A stretch of DNA of 10,728 nt from Candidatus Thiodictyon intracellulare. Its GTDB lineage: Bacteria > Pseudomonadota > Gammaproteobacteria > Chromatiales > Chromatiaceae. This document shows positions 1 through 10,246 of the stretch, one piece after another; position 1 is the stretch's first letter, and every line of letters starts with the position of its first letter. The DNA is taken from assembly GCA_016292295.1 (NCBI GenBank), contig JADNEJ010000215.1, positions 7,501 through 18,228 on the forward strand, given 5' to 3'. A program made the translations under genes and the position numbers. Under the pieces are notes generated by a model, which saw only the letters and a program-made list of their open reading frames with translations, was not told the DNA's origin and searched no databases.

Positions 1-2112
<2,112 letters not shown>

Positions 2113-2173
2113 ATAACACCAAAATGCTGTGGGTGCTGGAATTGCAACGTACTTATACGATCACACAAAATTT

Positions 2174-2198
2174 GACCATACTGCTTGGCAGTGTGGTT
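2174..2198 (+). other. hairpin in the 23S-5S spacer
   Basis: The 93-nt spacer between 23S and 5S contains no tRNA. It holds one clear stem: 2175-2183 (ACCATACTG) pairs with 2189-2197 (CAGTGTGGT) through nine pairs with one wobble, around a short loop. It is probably an RNA-processing element of the rRNA precursor. The pairing is seen directly and the role is inferred. Confidence 0.45.
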
Positions 2199-2205
2199 AG
2201 TCCTT

Positions 2206-2324
2206 TTCCTGGCGGCCATAGAGCACTGGAACCACCTGATCCCATCCTGAACTCAGAAGTGAAACGGTGTATCGCCGATGATAGTGTGGGGTCTCCCCAT
2301 GCGAAAGTAGGTCACCGCTAGGGC
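2206..2324 (+). rRNA. rrf: 5S ribosomal RNA
   Basis: A complete 5S rRNA of about 119 nt follows the 23S gene. The terminal helix I forms between 2208-2215 (CCTGGCGG) and 2315-2322 (CCGCTAGG), with one G-U pair. The conserved interior is present: AACTCAGAAGTGAAAC near 2250-2265 and GTGGGGTCTCCCCATGCGA near 2286-2304, as in other gammaproteobacterial 5S genes. It is the last gene of the operon, since a terminator begins within 10 nt and no distal tRNA follows. The ends are set from helix I and may be off by one to three bases. Confidence 0.95.
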
Positions 2325-2332
2325 CTTATTCA

Positions 2333-2370
2333 GAAAACCCCTGAGCCTCCCGGCTTGGGGGTTTTCTTTT
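2333..2370 (+). terminator. Rho-independent terminator of the rRNA operon
   Basis: Nine perfect pairs between GAAAACCCC (2333-2341) and GGGGTTTTC (2358-2366) extend inward through two wobbles and four more pairs to a four-base loop at 2348-2351. A T-run (2367-2370) follows. The very stable stem plus U-tract directly after 5S marks the end of the rRNA transcript and separates it from yadG. The A/T-rich base of the stem is nearly symmetric, but nothing is encoded on the other strand here. Confidence 0.92.
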
Positions 2371-2507
2371 GGCGGCGCGTTGGGCTGGCACTCGCGCTGG
2401 GCGCGAACGCCGACACTTCGTTTGCGCGCCTCCTGCGCGGGTTGCAAGCGGGGTGCCGCGCCACTAGCTTATGCTCTTATATCACTTGCCGATCCGATAG
2501 CCTTTCG

Positions 2508-3446
2508 ATGACCAAAGCCCTCGACGTTGCTCATCTTGTCAAGACCTATAAGGGTGGGCTACAGGCCCTTAAGGGGGTTGACTTGGCGGTGGAGGAGGGC
2601 GACTTTTTCGCCCTCTTGGGTCCCAACGGCGCCGGCAAGTCGACTCTGATCGGTGTTATTGCCTCCCTGGTGAATAAGACGACAGGTTCAGTGAGGGTTT
2701 TCAATCATGACCTAGACCTTGACCCCGAAGGGGTGAAGGCGCGCATCGGACTGGTTCCCCAGGAGTTTAACTTCAATCTGTTCCTGCCGGCGGTTGAAGT
2801 GGTCATGAATCAGGCCGGCTATTACGGAATCCCGCGCCGCGACGCGCGGGTACGGGCCGAGCGCTACCTGCGGCAACTTGACCTTTGGGATCGCCGCGAC
2901 ACCGAGATGCGTCGGCTCTCGGGCGGCATGAAGCGGCGGCTGATGATCGCCCGCGCCCTCGTTCACGAACCGCGCCTGCTGATCCTGGACGAGCCGACCG
3001 CCGGGGTCGATATCGAGATCCGTCGCTCCATGTGGGCCTTTCTGAAGGACTTGAACGTCCAAGGCACCACCATCATTCTCACCACCCATTACCTGGAGGA
3101 GGCGGAGAGCCTGTGCCGCACCATCGCCATCATTAACCACGGCGAGATCACTGAACGCTCCACGATCGCGGCCCTGCTCGCACGCTTGCGTACCGAGACC
3201 CTTGTGCTCAATCTGAAGGGGCGGGTAGCGGAATTGCCGCAATTGGGCGACTTCGTGCTCAACCATGTGGATGACTGCACCCTGGAGGTGGAGATGGACC
3301 GCAAACACACCATCAATTGTCTGTTCGATGCGCTGTCGCGCAACGGTATTGAGGTCCTCAGTCTGAGGAACAAGCAAAATCGCCTGGAGCGGCTGTTCCT
3401 CGACATGGTGCGGCGCGTGCGAACGGATAGGGGGTTACTGCCGTGA
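2508..3446 (+). CDS. yadG: ABC transporter ATP-binding protein, YadG family
   Basis: This 312-residue ATPase powers an ABC-2 type exporter on the cytoplasmic face of the inner membrane. It aligns along its whole length with E. coli YadG (308 aa), whose substrate is not established. Visible motifs are Walker A GPNGAGKST at 38-46, the Q-loop glutamine at 85, the signature LSGGMKRR at 137-144, Walker B LLILDEP at 157-163 with catalytic Glu162, and the H-loop His194 in LTTHYLEE. The C-terminal 90 residues match the YadG-specific tail. ATG 2508 is chosen because YadG homology starts there (MTKALDV). The frame stays open upstream to 2355, but only through the rRNA terminator. No strong Shine-Dalgarno or promoter is evident in 2371-2507, although 2465-2485 is an A/T-rich patch in GC-rich surroundings. 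The stop overlaps the yadH start. Confidence 0.96.
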   Translation: MTKALDVAHLVKTYKGGLQALKGVDLAVEEGDFFALLGPNGAGKSTLIGVIASLVNKTTGSVRVFNHDLDLDPEGVKARIGLVPQEFNFNLFLPAVEVVMNQAGYYGIPRRDARVRAERYLRQLDLWDRRDTEMRRLSGGMKRRLMIARALVHEPRLLILDEPTAGVDIEIRRSMWAFLKDLNVQGTTIILTTHYLEEAESLCRTIAIINHGEITERSTIAALLARLRTETLVLNLKGRVAELPQLGDFVLNHVDDCTLEVEMDRKHTINCLFDALSRNGIEVLSLRNKQNRLERLFLDMVRRVRTDRGLLP

Positions 3447-4231
3447 GCCGGGATGCACAGGCTTGGCGGCGCTATTGGGTGACCTTTGAGACCATCGTCT
3501 CCAAGGAGATTCTGCGTTTTACGCGGATCTGGGTTCAGACGGTCTTACCCTCGGTGATTACCACGACCCTCTATTTTGTGATTTTCGGTCAACTCATCGG
3601 CAGCCGGATCGGTCCAATGGACGGCTTGGCGTACCTCGATTTCATCGTTCCGGGGCTGGTGTTGATAGCCGTGATCACTAATTCCTATTTCAATGTCGTG
3701 TCCTCGTTTTATAGCAGCAAATTTTCTCGCTACGTGGAGGAACTCCTGGTCTCGCCGGCACCGAACTGGGTGATCTTGGCCGGTTACGTGGCCGGTGGTG
3801 TGGTGCGCGGTCTCACCGTCGGGGCGGTGGTGATGTTGGTTGCCATGCTGTTTACGCAGGTCCAGGTCTACAGTCCGGCTGTTACTGCCCTGGTCTTGCT
3901 CATGACCGCGGTCCTGTTCGCCCTATGCGGCTTCATCAACGCGTTGTTTGCCAACAGCTTTGATGACATCTCGATCATCCCCACCTTTGTCCTCACGCCC
4001 CTGACCTATCTGGGTGGTGTCTTTTATTCAATCGACTTGCTGCCCAAGTTCTGGCAGGGGCTGTCCTTGGCAAATCCGATTCTGTATATGGTCAATGGGT
4101 TCCGCTACGGTCTGCACGGGGTCAGTGACATCCCGCTTAGAGTGGCTTTTTGGATTATCCTTGCGTTCATCCTGTTCTTCACCCTGTTCGCCTTGGAGTT
4201 GCTGCGTCGCGGTGTGGGCGTCAAGTCGTGA
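3443..4231 (+). CDS. yadH: ABC-2 type transporter permease, YadH family
   Basis: This 262-residue inner-membrane permease forms the transport channel with YadG. It is close in length and sequence to E. coli YadH (256 aa), for example VQTVLPSVIT near 31-40, GSRIGPMDG near 53-61, and FDDISIIPTFVLTPLTYLGG at 173-192. About six hydrophobic segments are visible, roughly at 31-50, 66-86, 109-138, 144-166, 178-198 and 232-252. It starts at GTG 3443, overlapping the yadG stop by 4 nt (GTGA), which implies translational coupling. A purine-rich stretch at 3426-3434 (GATAGGGGG) is a plausible ribosome binding site. The ABC-2 domain class covers polysaccharide, lipid and drug exporters, so the substrate cannot be read from the sequence. 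Confidence 0.96.
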   Translation: MSRDAQAWRRYWVTFETIVSKEILRFTRIWVQTVLPSVITTTLYFVIFGQLIGSRIGPMDGLAYLDFIVPGLVLIAVITNSYFNVVSSFYSSKFSRYVEELLVSPAPNWVILAGYVAGGVVRGLTVGAVVMLVAMLFTQVQVYSPAVTALVLLMTAVLFALCGFINALFANSFDDISIIPTFVLTPLTYLGGVFYSIDLLPKFWQGLSLANPILYMVNGFRYGLHGVSDIPLRVAFWIILAFILFFTLFALELLRRGVGVKS

Positions 4232-4358
4232 TGGGGCGAGGCCCTGGAGACTGACCGGCGCTTGTAACAGACTGCTGCAAATTGGACTATAAGCACATGA
4301 AAGTTTCAGGAAATGCGCCGAGGCGAGTTGCGGCCCGTCAGTACCCCTTGTCATGACT

Positions 4359-4377
4359 GCTACGCGGCCCGCGTGGC
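4359..4377. promoter_or_regulatory. GC-rich inverted repeat in the mrcB leader
   Basis: GCTACGCG (4359-4366) pairs with CGCGTGGC (4370-4377): eight pairs including one wobble, with a three-base loop. It lies 31 nt before the mrcB start in the 177-nt yadH-mrcB gap. No T-run follows, so it is not a standard intrinsic terminator. It could be a leader hairpin, an operator, or a weak attenuator. The structure is seen directly and the function is unknown. Confidence 0.35.
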
Positions 4378-4408
4378 ACCTGCGCCCTGATCGGACTGGA
4401 ATCTATCC

Positions 4409-6835
4409 GTGATGATGCCCAACACTTATTCCTCGGATTATTCCGGGCGGCATCCGCGCCAGCGCCAGCGCCAGCGCCCGCGCCGCGGCATGATGGGATT
4501 CTTGCTGCGATGGGCCTTGCTGGTCGGCGTCGGTGTTGGCCTGGCCGGGGCCCTCTACGGTGTCCATCTCGACCGGGTGGTACGCGCGAAATTCGAGGGC
4601 AAACGCTGGGCTTTGCCGGCCAGGGTCTTCGCGCGCCCGCTTGAAATCTACGTTGAGCGGCCCTTGACCCCTGAGCAACTGGACGCCGAACTCGCGCGGC
4701 TGAATTATCGGCAGGTGGCCGACCCTGCGGCGGACGGGACCTACAACCGGGTCGGGGGGCGCTTTCTTGTGTACACCCGAAGTTTTCGTTTCTGGGACGG
4801 CGAGGAGCCGGGACGCCTACTGGAGTTGGACCTAAAGGACGGTAGGGTTACGGCACTGCGTGACCTTAGCGACGGCTCCGCGCCGGCCTTGGTGCGACTC
4901 GAGGCTGCGCTGATCGCGAGCATTTACCCGACCCACAACGAGGATCGGGTGCTGGTGAAGCGCAAGGACCTGCCGGACCTGGTAGTAAAGGCGCTGCTGG
5001 CGGTGGAGGATCGCAACTTCTTCAGGCATAGCGGGGTTGACCCGCGGGGCATAGTGCGGGCCTGCTATCACAATCTGCGCGCCGGTGGGGTGGTCGAGGG
5101 CGCCAGTACTCTGACTCAGCAATTGGTCAAGAATTTCTATCTGACTGACGACCGTACCATGGCGCGCAAGCTCAACGAGGCCTATATGGCCCTGTTGCTG
5201 GAGTGGCGTTACAACAAGGACGACATCCTGGATGCCTACGCCAATGAGATTTACCTAGGCCAGGATGGTAGCCGCGGCATCCATGGCTTTGGACTGGCAA
5301 GTAGTTTCTTCTTTAACCGCGACCTCGACGAGCTGGGTATTCCAGAGGCCGCGCTGCTGGTCGGTCTGGTGCAGGCCCCGTCCAGTCTGGACCCGCGACG
5401 CTTCCCGGAGGCGGCGCTGAAACGGCGAAACTTGGTGATCGACATCATGGTGCGTGACGGGGTTATCGCTACTGCTGACGCCGACCGGGCCAAGAGCGCG
5501 CCGCTCGGGTTGCGCGATGGGGGCGGGCGACCCACCGGCGAGTACCCGGACTATATCCAACTGGTTCGCCGTCAACTGCAACGAGACTATCGGGACGAGG
5601 ACCTGCGCTCCGAGGGCTTGCGCGTATTCACGACCCTGGACCCGCTGATTCAGTCCGTGGTGGAGACGGCGCTGCCGAAACGACTGCGCGAATTGGAGAA
5701 GTCACACGGTATGCGCGTCGGCACCCTGGAGACGGCGGCGGTCGTCACTTCCGTCGCCAACGGTGAGGTGCTGGCCCTGGCGGGCGGGCGTCAAGCGGGC
5801 TACGCCGGATTCAATCGCGCCCTGGACACCGTTCGCTCGATCGGCTCATTGGTGAAGCCGGCGGTCTATTTGGCGGCCCTGTCCAACCCCAAGCGCTATA
5901 CGCTGACGACCAGCATCCCGGATGAGCCTTACAGTTTGCGGATCGGCGGGGACCTGTGGTCACCACAGAACTACGATCACTCGGTCCACGGTCCTGTGCC
6001 GCTGTATCAGGCCCTTGCGCATTCCTGGAATCTCGCGACCGTCAATCTGGGGATGAGCATCGGTGTCACGGAGGTGGCCGAAACACTCTATCGCCTCGGC
6101 GCCCAGCGGCACATCGTCGCGGTACCGGCCATGATGTTGGGGTCCGTATCCCTGTCGCCCCTGGAAGTCGCCCAGATCTACCAAACCATCGGGGCCGGTG
6201 GCTACCGCGTCCCTCTGCGCGCGATCCGCGAGGTGATGGACGCGAACGGTCGCCCGCTCAACCGCTATCCCTTGGCGGTGGATGCGGTGGTGGACCCGCG
6301 GGCGGCCTATCTGACCGGCTGGGCCATGCAGCAGGTGGTCCGCCAGGGAACTGCCAAGTGGCTTGGAGATCGCTTACCCAGAGGCCTGACGATGGCCGGT
6401 AAGACCGGCACGACCGACGACGGGCGTGACAGTTGGTTTGCCGGTTTCAGCGGCGATAAGGTCGCCGTGGTGTGGATGGGGCGCGATGACTACAAGCCGA
6501 CCGGTTTTACCGGTGGCACCGGAGCCTTGCGCCTCTGGGCAGAGTTCATGCTGGCAATTCCGAACGAGCCGCTCGCGCAGTCGCCGCCGGACGGCGTCGT
6601 GCTGTCGGGTGCCTGTGGGCATTTCGGCGTACCCTATATCACGGGTAGTGGCCCCGCGGGGAGTGAGTGTGCGGACAAGGATGAAATCCGCTCCGCGGCC
6701 AAACGCTCGGATGCACCCAAAGGCGATACCGATGGGGTGCCGCCGGTGGCGGCCCGGCCTGCTATGGCCGCCGCGCCGGTACCCGCTCCCAAGCCTAAGC
6801 CGCCGACCGACAACCCCTTCCTGAGCAATTTGTAG
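4409..6835 (+). CDS. mrcB: Penicillin-binding protein 1B, bifunctional peptidoglycan glycosyltransferase/transpeptidase
   Basis: This class A PBP polymerises lipid II into glycan strands and cross-links them in the periplasm. The 808 residues (E. coli PBP1b, 844) run in the expected order. A basic cytoplasmic tail rich in Arg/Gln is followed by a membrane anchor near 31-52 and a UB2H-like domain at about 70-160. The GT51 glycosyltransferase follows, with catalytic Glu200 in EDRNFFRH, GASTLTQQLVKN at 231-242 and NEIYLGQ at 279-285. The transpeptidase has nucleophile Ser480 in SLVK, SWN at 539-541 and KTGTT at 665-669. A Pro/Ala/Lys-rich tail closes the protein. All catalytic motifs are intact. 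GTG 4409 sits 8 nt after a GGA; ATG at 4412 or 4415 is equally possible. The stop is 3 nt before the next gene, a TPR lipoprotein and likely activator. Confidence 0.97.
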   Translation: MMMPNTYSSDYSGRHPRQRQRQRPRRGMMGFLLRWALLVGVGVGLAGALYGVHLDRVVRAKFEGKRWALPARVFARPLEIYVERPLTPEQLDAELARLNYRQVADPAADGTYNRVGGRFLVYTRSFRFWDGEEPGRLLELDLKDGRVTALRDLSDGSAPALVRLEAALIASIYPTHNEDRVLVKRKDLPDLVVKALLAVEDRNFFRHSGVDPRGIVRACYHNLRAGGVVEGASTLTQQLVKNFYLTDDRTMARKLNEAYMALLLEWRYNKDDILDAYANEIYLGQDGSRGIHGFGLASSFFFNRDLDELGIPEAALLVGLVQAPSSLDPRRFPEAALKRRNLVIDIMVRDGVIATADADRAKSAPLGLRDGGGRPTGEYPDYIQLVRRQLQRDYRDEDLRSEGLRVFTTLDPLIQSVVETALPKRLRELEKSHGMRVGTLETAAVVTSVANGEVLALAGGRQAGYAGFNRALDTVRSIGSLVKPAVYLAALSNPKRYTLTTSIPDEPYSLRIGGDLWSPQNYDHSVHGPVPLYQALAHSWNLATVNLGMSIGVTEVAETLYRLGAQRHIVAVPAMMLGSVSLSPLEVAQIYQTIGAGGYRVPLRAIREVMDANGRPLNRYPLAVDAVVDPRAAYLTGWAMQQVVRQGTAKWLGDRLPRGLTMAGKTGTTDDGRDSWFAGFSGDKVAVVWMGRDDYKPTGFTGGTGALRLWAEFMLAIPNEPLAQSPPDGVVLSGACGHFGVPYITGSGPAGSECADKDEIRSAAKRSDAPKGDTDGVPPVAARPAMAAAPVPAPKPKPPTDNPFLSNL

Positions 6836-6838
6836 CCA

Positions 6839-7960
6839 ATGTTCAACGCCCTTCAAATCCTCGCCCGCATCTGTCTCCCGGTGCTCGGATTGGCTGCCTG
6901 TGCGATGGGCCCGCGCGAAGGGCCGCCGGCGCCGGTGGTGACCGTCTCGCCGCGTCTGGACTCGGCTCCCCCGGCAATGCCGGTTACGACCGAGGTAGCC
7001 GCTGCGGCGCCCATGGTTGCCGCGCCGACCAAGGCGCCGCCGAAGCCTGCGGCGCCCAAGAAGAAGGCGACTGTGGTCTACGCTTACCGCGAGCCGGGGT
7101 CTGAGCCGGAACCAGAACCAGAAGCGGACTCGCCCGCGGCAGCGGCCGGTGTGCCCGCACGCCCGGCGCCAAGGGTAGCGGCGCCTGCCCCGGTGCCGGC
7201 TGTCGCTCAGGCTTCGCGGGAAGCCGGCGCCGCTTCCGTCATCAAGGTCCAGGCGCCAATCCGACCTTCGGTGAAGCCGCCGACGGTCGCGGCAGCGACC
7301 GGCAAGCCGGTACCCGACTCCGCTTTCAAATCGCCCACCCCGGCGACCACGCCGCAGCAGACCGTCGTGGTGTCACTGCCATCAGCACCGTCGGCGAAGC
7401 CGTTTGCCGCGGGGGCGCAGACAAAGGTTGCGGTCGCCGCGTCGCTCAAGACCGCACCAGCCCCGCGGCTAGTCCCGGCGACACCGGTTAAGCCGGCCGT
7501 CGCAGTTGCCGCCACAGCCTCCCCGGCGCCACGACCGGTGAGCGCTGCTCCGCCACCGGTCAGACCGGCGACCCCGGTCGCGGATGCGCCGCCGCCGATC
7601 GTGCGGGCACTCGCGGCGCCTGCCGAGCCGGCCACGGGTCTGGCGCCGGCCGCTGACAGTCTGGCGCGGCAGGCCGAGCAGCAGCGCTCAACGGGTGACT
7701 ATGCAGGTGCCGCCGCGACCCTGGAGCGGTCCTTACGGATTGCGCCGCGCGAGGCCTATCTGTGGAATCGACTGGCGCGGGTGCGTATGGAGCAGGGGCT
7801 GTCCGCCCAGGCGGGCCAACTCGCCGCCCGTTCAAACGACTTTGCCGGCAGCCAGACCGCGGTTAAGAAGGATAACTGGCGTATCATCGCCGAGGCGAAA
7901 CGGCGCACCGGTGACGCTGTCGGTGCCGGTGAGGCGCAGCAACGGGCCGGGGGCGACTGA
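6839..7960 (+). CDS. lpoP: TPR lipoprotein, probable PBP1b activator (LpoP-like)
   Basis: This 373-residue predicted outer-membrane lipoprotein has three parts. A short signal peptide ends in the lipobox LAAC, giving Cys21 as the lipidated residue with Ala at +2, which is not the Asp that favours inner-membrane retention. A disordered linker of about 250 residues, almost all Ala, Pro, Val, Thr and Lys, follows and includes an EPEPEPEA run near 89-96. The C-terminal domain (272-373) has TPR-type helices, e.g. GDYAGAAATLERSLRIAP, LWNRLARVRMEQG and NWRIIAEAKRRTGD. In P. aeruginosa the PBP1b activator LpoP is a TPR lipoprotein encoded beside the PBP1b gene, and this gene starts 3 nt after mrcB. 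I infer the same role: reaching through the peptidoglycan to stimulate PBP1b. The start follows the mrcB stop without a clear Shine-Dalgarno, suggesting coupling. The lipoprotein/TPR call is firm; the activator role is inferred. Confidence 0.85.
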   Translation: MFNALQILARICLPVLGLAACAMGPREGPPAPVVTVSPRLDSAPPAMPVTTEVAAAAPMVAAPTKAPPKPAAPKKKATVVYAYREPGSEPEPEPEADSPAAAAGVPARPAPRVAAPAPVPAVAQASREAGAASVIKVQAPIRPSVKPPTVAAATGKPVPDSAFKSPTPATTPQQTVVVSLPSAPSAKPFAAGAQTKVAVAASLKTAPAPRLVPATPVKPAVAVAATASPAPRPVSAAPPPVRPATPVADAPPPIVRALAAPAEPATGLAPAADSLARQAEQQRSTGDYAGAAATLERSLRIAPREAYLWNRLARVRMEQGLSAQAGQLAARSNDFAGSQTAVKKDNWRIIAEAKRRTGDAVGAGEAQQRAGGD

Positions 7961-7988
7961 GTCCCCGCGGTTACGCCGCGCTTCCTAG

Positions 7989-9945
7989 GTGCAAACGCAA
8001 GTAACCACGCTGGCCCACATCTTCGGTTGCGAGAGGTTACTGACGCAGCGTCTCCCCGGGTTCAGTCACCGCGCCTCCCAGCAGGCGATGGCGCAGGATA
8101 TCGCGCACGCGATCGAGTCCCGCGAGACCTTGATCTGCGAGGCCGGTACTGGTACCGGCAAGACCTTTGCGTACCTGGCCACGGCACATACTGTGCGGAC
8201 GCAAGATATTGATCTATAAAGTGACGCGCAACCTCCAGGATTAGCTCTTTCACCGCGACCTCCCACAGGTGGGAGACGTCCTCGGGGTCCCCTTGCTCGC
8301 CGCATTGCTCAAGGGGCGCGCGAACTATCTCTGTCGCCATCGGCTCAAACTGGCCCTTGAGGATCCCGCCCGCCATGACCAGGAACTGCGGGGTCAGTTG
8401 AGCCAGGTCCAGGACTGTTCCAAGACCACCAGGCGCGGGGATGTCGCGGAACTGGCGATGCATGAGGATGCCTCGGTATGGCCCGCGGTGACCTCGACCA
8501 GTGACAACTGCGTGAGCCAGACCTGTCCCGAGTGACAGGACTGCCACCTAGTGGCGGCCCGCCGGGAGGCCCAAGCGGCGGACTTGGTGGTGGTGAACCA
8601 CCACCTGTTCTGCGCCGATCTCGCACTCACGGACGAAGGGTTCGGTGAGATCCTCTCGGGTGCTGACTGCTTCATCCTGGACGAGGCGCATCAACTCCCG
8701 GAGGTCGCCGCCGGCTTTTTCGGCGTGCTGGTCAGCGGCCGCCAATTGCTCGACCTGGCGCGTAACACGGAGCTTGAGTATCGCCGCGAGGCCGGCGACG
8801 CACCCGAATTGCCCGAGCGTGCCGCGGGCCTGCGTCTTGCCGCGCAGGATCTACGTCTGTGCCTGGGTGAAGGTGATCGCCGGGGTCCCTGGCAGGACCT
8901 GATCGGCGACCCGGAGTCGGTGCGGGCTCTGGCTGCGCTGGTGCGGCGGCTGCAGTCCCTGGCCCAGGGGCTACAGGCCCTGGAGGGGCGTGGCAAGGGC
9001 CTGGACCCCTGTTTTGGTCGCGCGCACGAACACGCGGCACGCATGGAATTGCTCACCGCACCCGTCGCCGCCGATCAGGTCCGCTGGTTTGGGATCCAGG
9101 ACCGCGGTCTGCGCCTGCATCAGACGCCGTTCGAGGTGGCAGCGGTCTTTCGCCAGCAGTTCGAGCGCCGGTGCTCCGCCTGGGTGTTCACCTCGGCGCT
9201 TCAAGCATTTCGCAAGCCAACTCGGTATCGAAGGGGCGACGACCGCCCGCTGGGATAGCTCATTCGACTATGCCCGCCAGGCCCTCTGGTTCGTGCCGCG
9301 GGGGTTGCCGAAGCCCGCCGACCCACTCTATAACACCGCGGTGCGCAACCTGGCGTGTGAACTGGTCGGCTACAGCCAGGGGCGTGCCTTCCTGCTCTTC
9401 ACGAGCCACCGGGCGCTGCGTGAGGTGGCGGACGGTTTGGCGGGGTGCATCCCCTTCCTGATCCTGGTGCAGGGCAGCTCCCCCCGGGCCGAACTCCTGC
9501 GCCGTTTCCGCGACCTGGGCAATGCGGTCCTGCTCGGCACCATCAGCTTCTGGGAGGGGGTGGACGTGCCTGGTGAGGCCCTGTCGTGTGTCATCATCGG
9601 CCTCGGCCGCTTGCTTTTCGCCTCGCCGGGCGCTTTTCGCCTCGCCGGGCGATCCCGTCCTGGCGGCGCGGATCGAGGCCTTGCAGCGCCGGGGCGGCAA
9701 TCCCTTCGCTGAATTTCAGTTGCCGCAGGCGATGATCGCGCTCAAGCAGGGGGCGGGCCGCCTGATCCGAGGGGGGCGACGACCGTGGGGTCTTGGTGGT
9801 CTGCGACCCTCGGCTGCTGCGTCGATTCTACGGACACACCTTCCTGGCCAGTCTGCCGCCGATGGCGCGTACCCGCGAGCGCGAACAGGTGCGCGCTTTT
9901 TGCGGGGCGGCCTCGCCGGAGTCGGCGGCAGGTGCCGACGAATGA
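7989..9945 (+). pseudogene. yoaA: Broken YoaA/DinG-type ATP-dependent Fe-S helicase gene
   Basis: Joined across frames, this reads as a near full-length XPD/DinG-family helicase (about 650 residues; E. coli YoaA is 636). Walker A GTGTGKT is at 8145-8165. The four Fe-S cysteine codons are at 8332, 8509, 8524 and 8542. DEAH is at 8680-8691, FWEGVDVPG near 9549-9575, and QGAGRLIR at 9747-9770. Six lesions disable it: a frame change near 8205-8220; a TAG at 8242 where relatives have Gln (NLQDQLFHRDLP); a TGA at 8533 where Trp is expected; a short deletion with frame change near 9198, losing the residues after FTSA; a 19-bp tandem duplication at 9613-9650; and a one-base gain in the G-run at 9771-9776. 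Most key motifs survive, though motif Ia is altered, so decay looks fairly recent. E. coli YoaA works with the clamp-loader subunit HolC in repair at stalled forks. It lies 28 nt after lpoP; GTG 7989 is the likely original start. Confidence 0.93.
9613..9650 (+). repeat. perfect 19-bp tandem duplication inside the yoaA pseudogene
   Basis: GCTTTTCGCCTCGCCGGGC occurs twice in direct succession (9613-9631 and 9632-9650). Removing one copy restores the reading frame through the conserved FASPGDP motif, so this is a secondary mutation of replication-slippage type and not an original part of the gene. Confidence 0.95.
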
Positions 9946-10215
9946 ACACAAAGCACTGCCATCCGGCTCACCGATAGCGGCCGGCTGTGCCGCGAGTTCG
10001 CTGCTCAGGCCTTTGAAGCCTGGCTGAGGCGGTTCTGCACCCTAGGGTTTTGCCCGCTGCTGGTCCCGCTGATGCTCAAGCTGGAGCGGCTGGCACGGGC
10101 CCTGCTTGGCGGTTTTCGTCAGGTCGAGATTTTACGTCGCTTGATGACGATGATCCGTGGCATCGCCGATGATCTGCCGAAGAATCTGGTGCCGTGCCCA
10201 GGGGTTTTGGGTTAG
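9942..10215 (+). pseudogene. Unrecognised gene remnant coupled to yoaA, first part
   Basis: I do not recognise this protein. An ATG at 9942 overlaps the original yoaA stop (ATGA), the usual sign of a translationally coupled downstream gene. That frame gives only 11 codons ([11 protein letters not shown]) before TAG at 9975. The +1 frame instead reads from the yoaA stop to a TAG at 10213, with about 85 codons that look coding: third positions are mostly G/C and the peptide is coherent, with [20 protein letters not shown], a hydrophobic stretch FCPLLVPLMLKLERLARALL, and then EILRRLMTMIRGIADDL. The simplest reading is one ancestral gene with a frameshift near 9955-9975. The product would be small, helical and Leu/Arg-rich. 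An intact gene starting elsewhere is unlikely, as the only internal starts are late ATG codons. Confidence 0.5.
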
Positions 10216-10246
10216 GCCGCACCCCTGTCGCTCGCTTAGTGCCTGA

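Noticed and set aside
2355..2507. 51-codon upstream extension of yadG from a TTG start
   Set aside because: It begins in the descending arm of the rRNA terminator and has no YadG homology; the family N-terminus starts at ATG 2508.
2712..3377. 221-codon antisense open frame across yadG
   Set aside because: It is a shadow of a gene with intact ABC ATPase motifs on the + strand; long antisense frames are common in GC-rich coding DNA.
4262..4293. Possible promoter for mrcB: TTGTAA with GACTAT 17 nt later, or TATAAG 20 nt later
   Set aside because: The first pair matches consensus poorly and the second has an unsuitable spacer; too weak to list as a feature.
7966..7980. Small hairpin CGCGG/CCGCG between lpoP and yoaA
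   Set aside because: Only five pairs in GC-rich DNA and no T-run; likely chance.
9233..9785. 13-bp direct repeat GGGGCGACGACCG at 9233-9245 and 9773-9785
   Set aside because: The copies fall in different reading frames of the ancestral helicase and the motif is GC-rich and simple; no sign of a mobile-element boundary or recombination product.
7989..9945. Programmed frameshifting or stop-codon recoding in yoaA
   Set aside because: There are too many unrelated lesions (stops, deletion, duplication, single-base gain) and no conserved slippery signal; decay is the simpler explanation.
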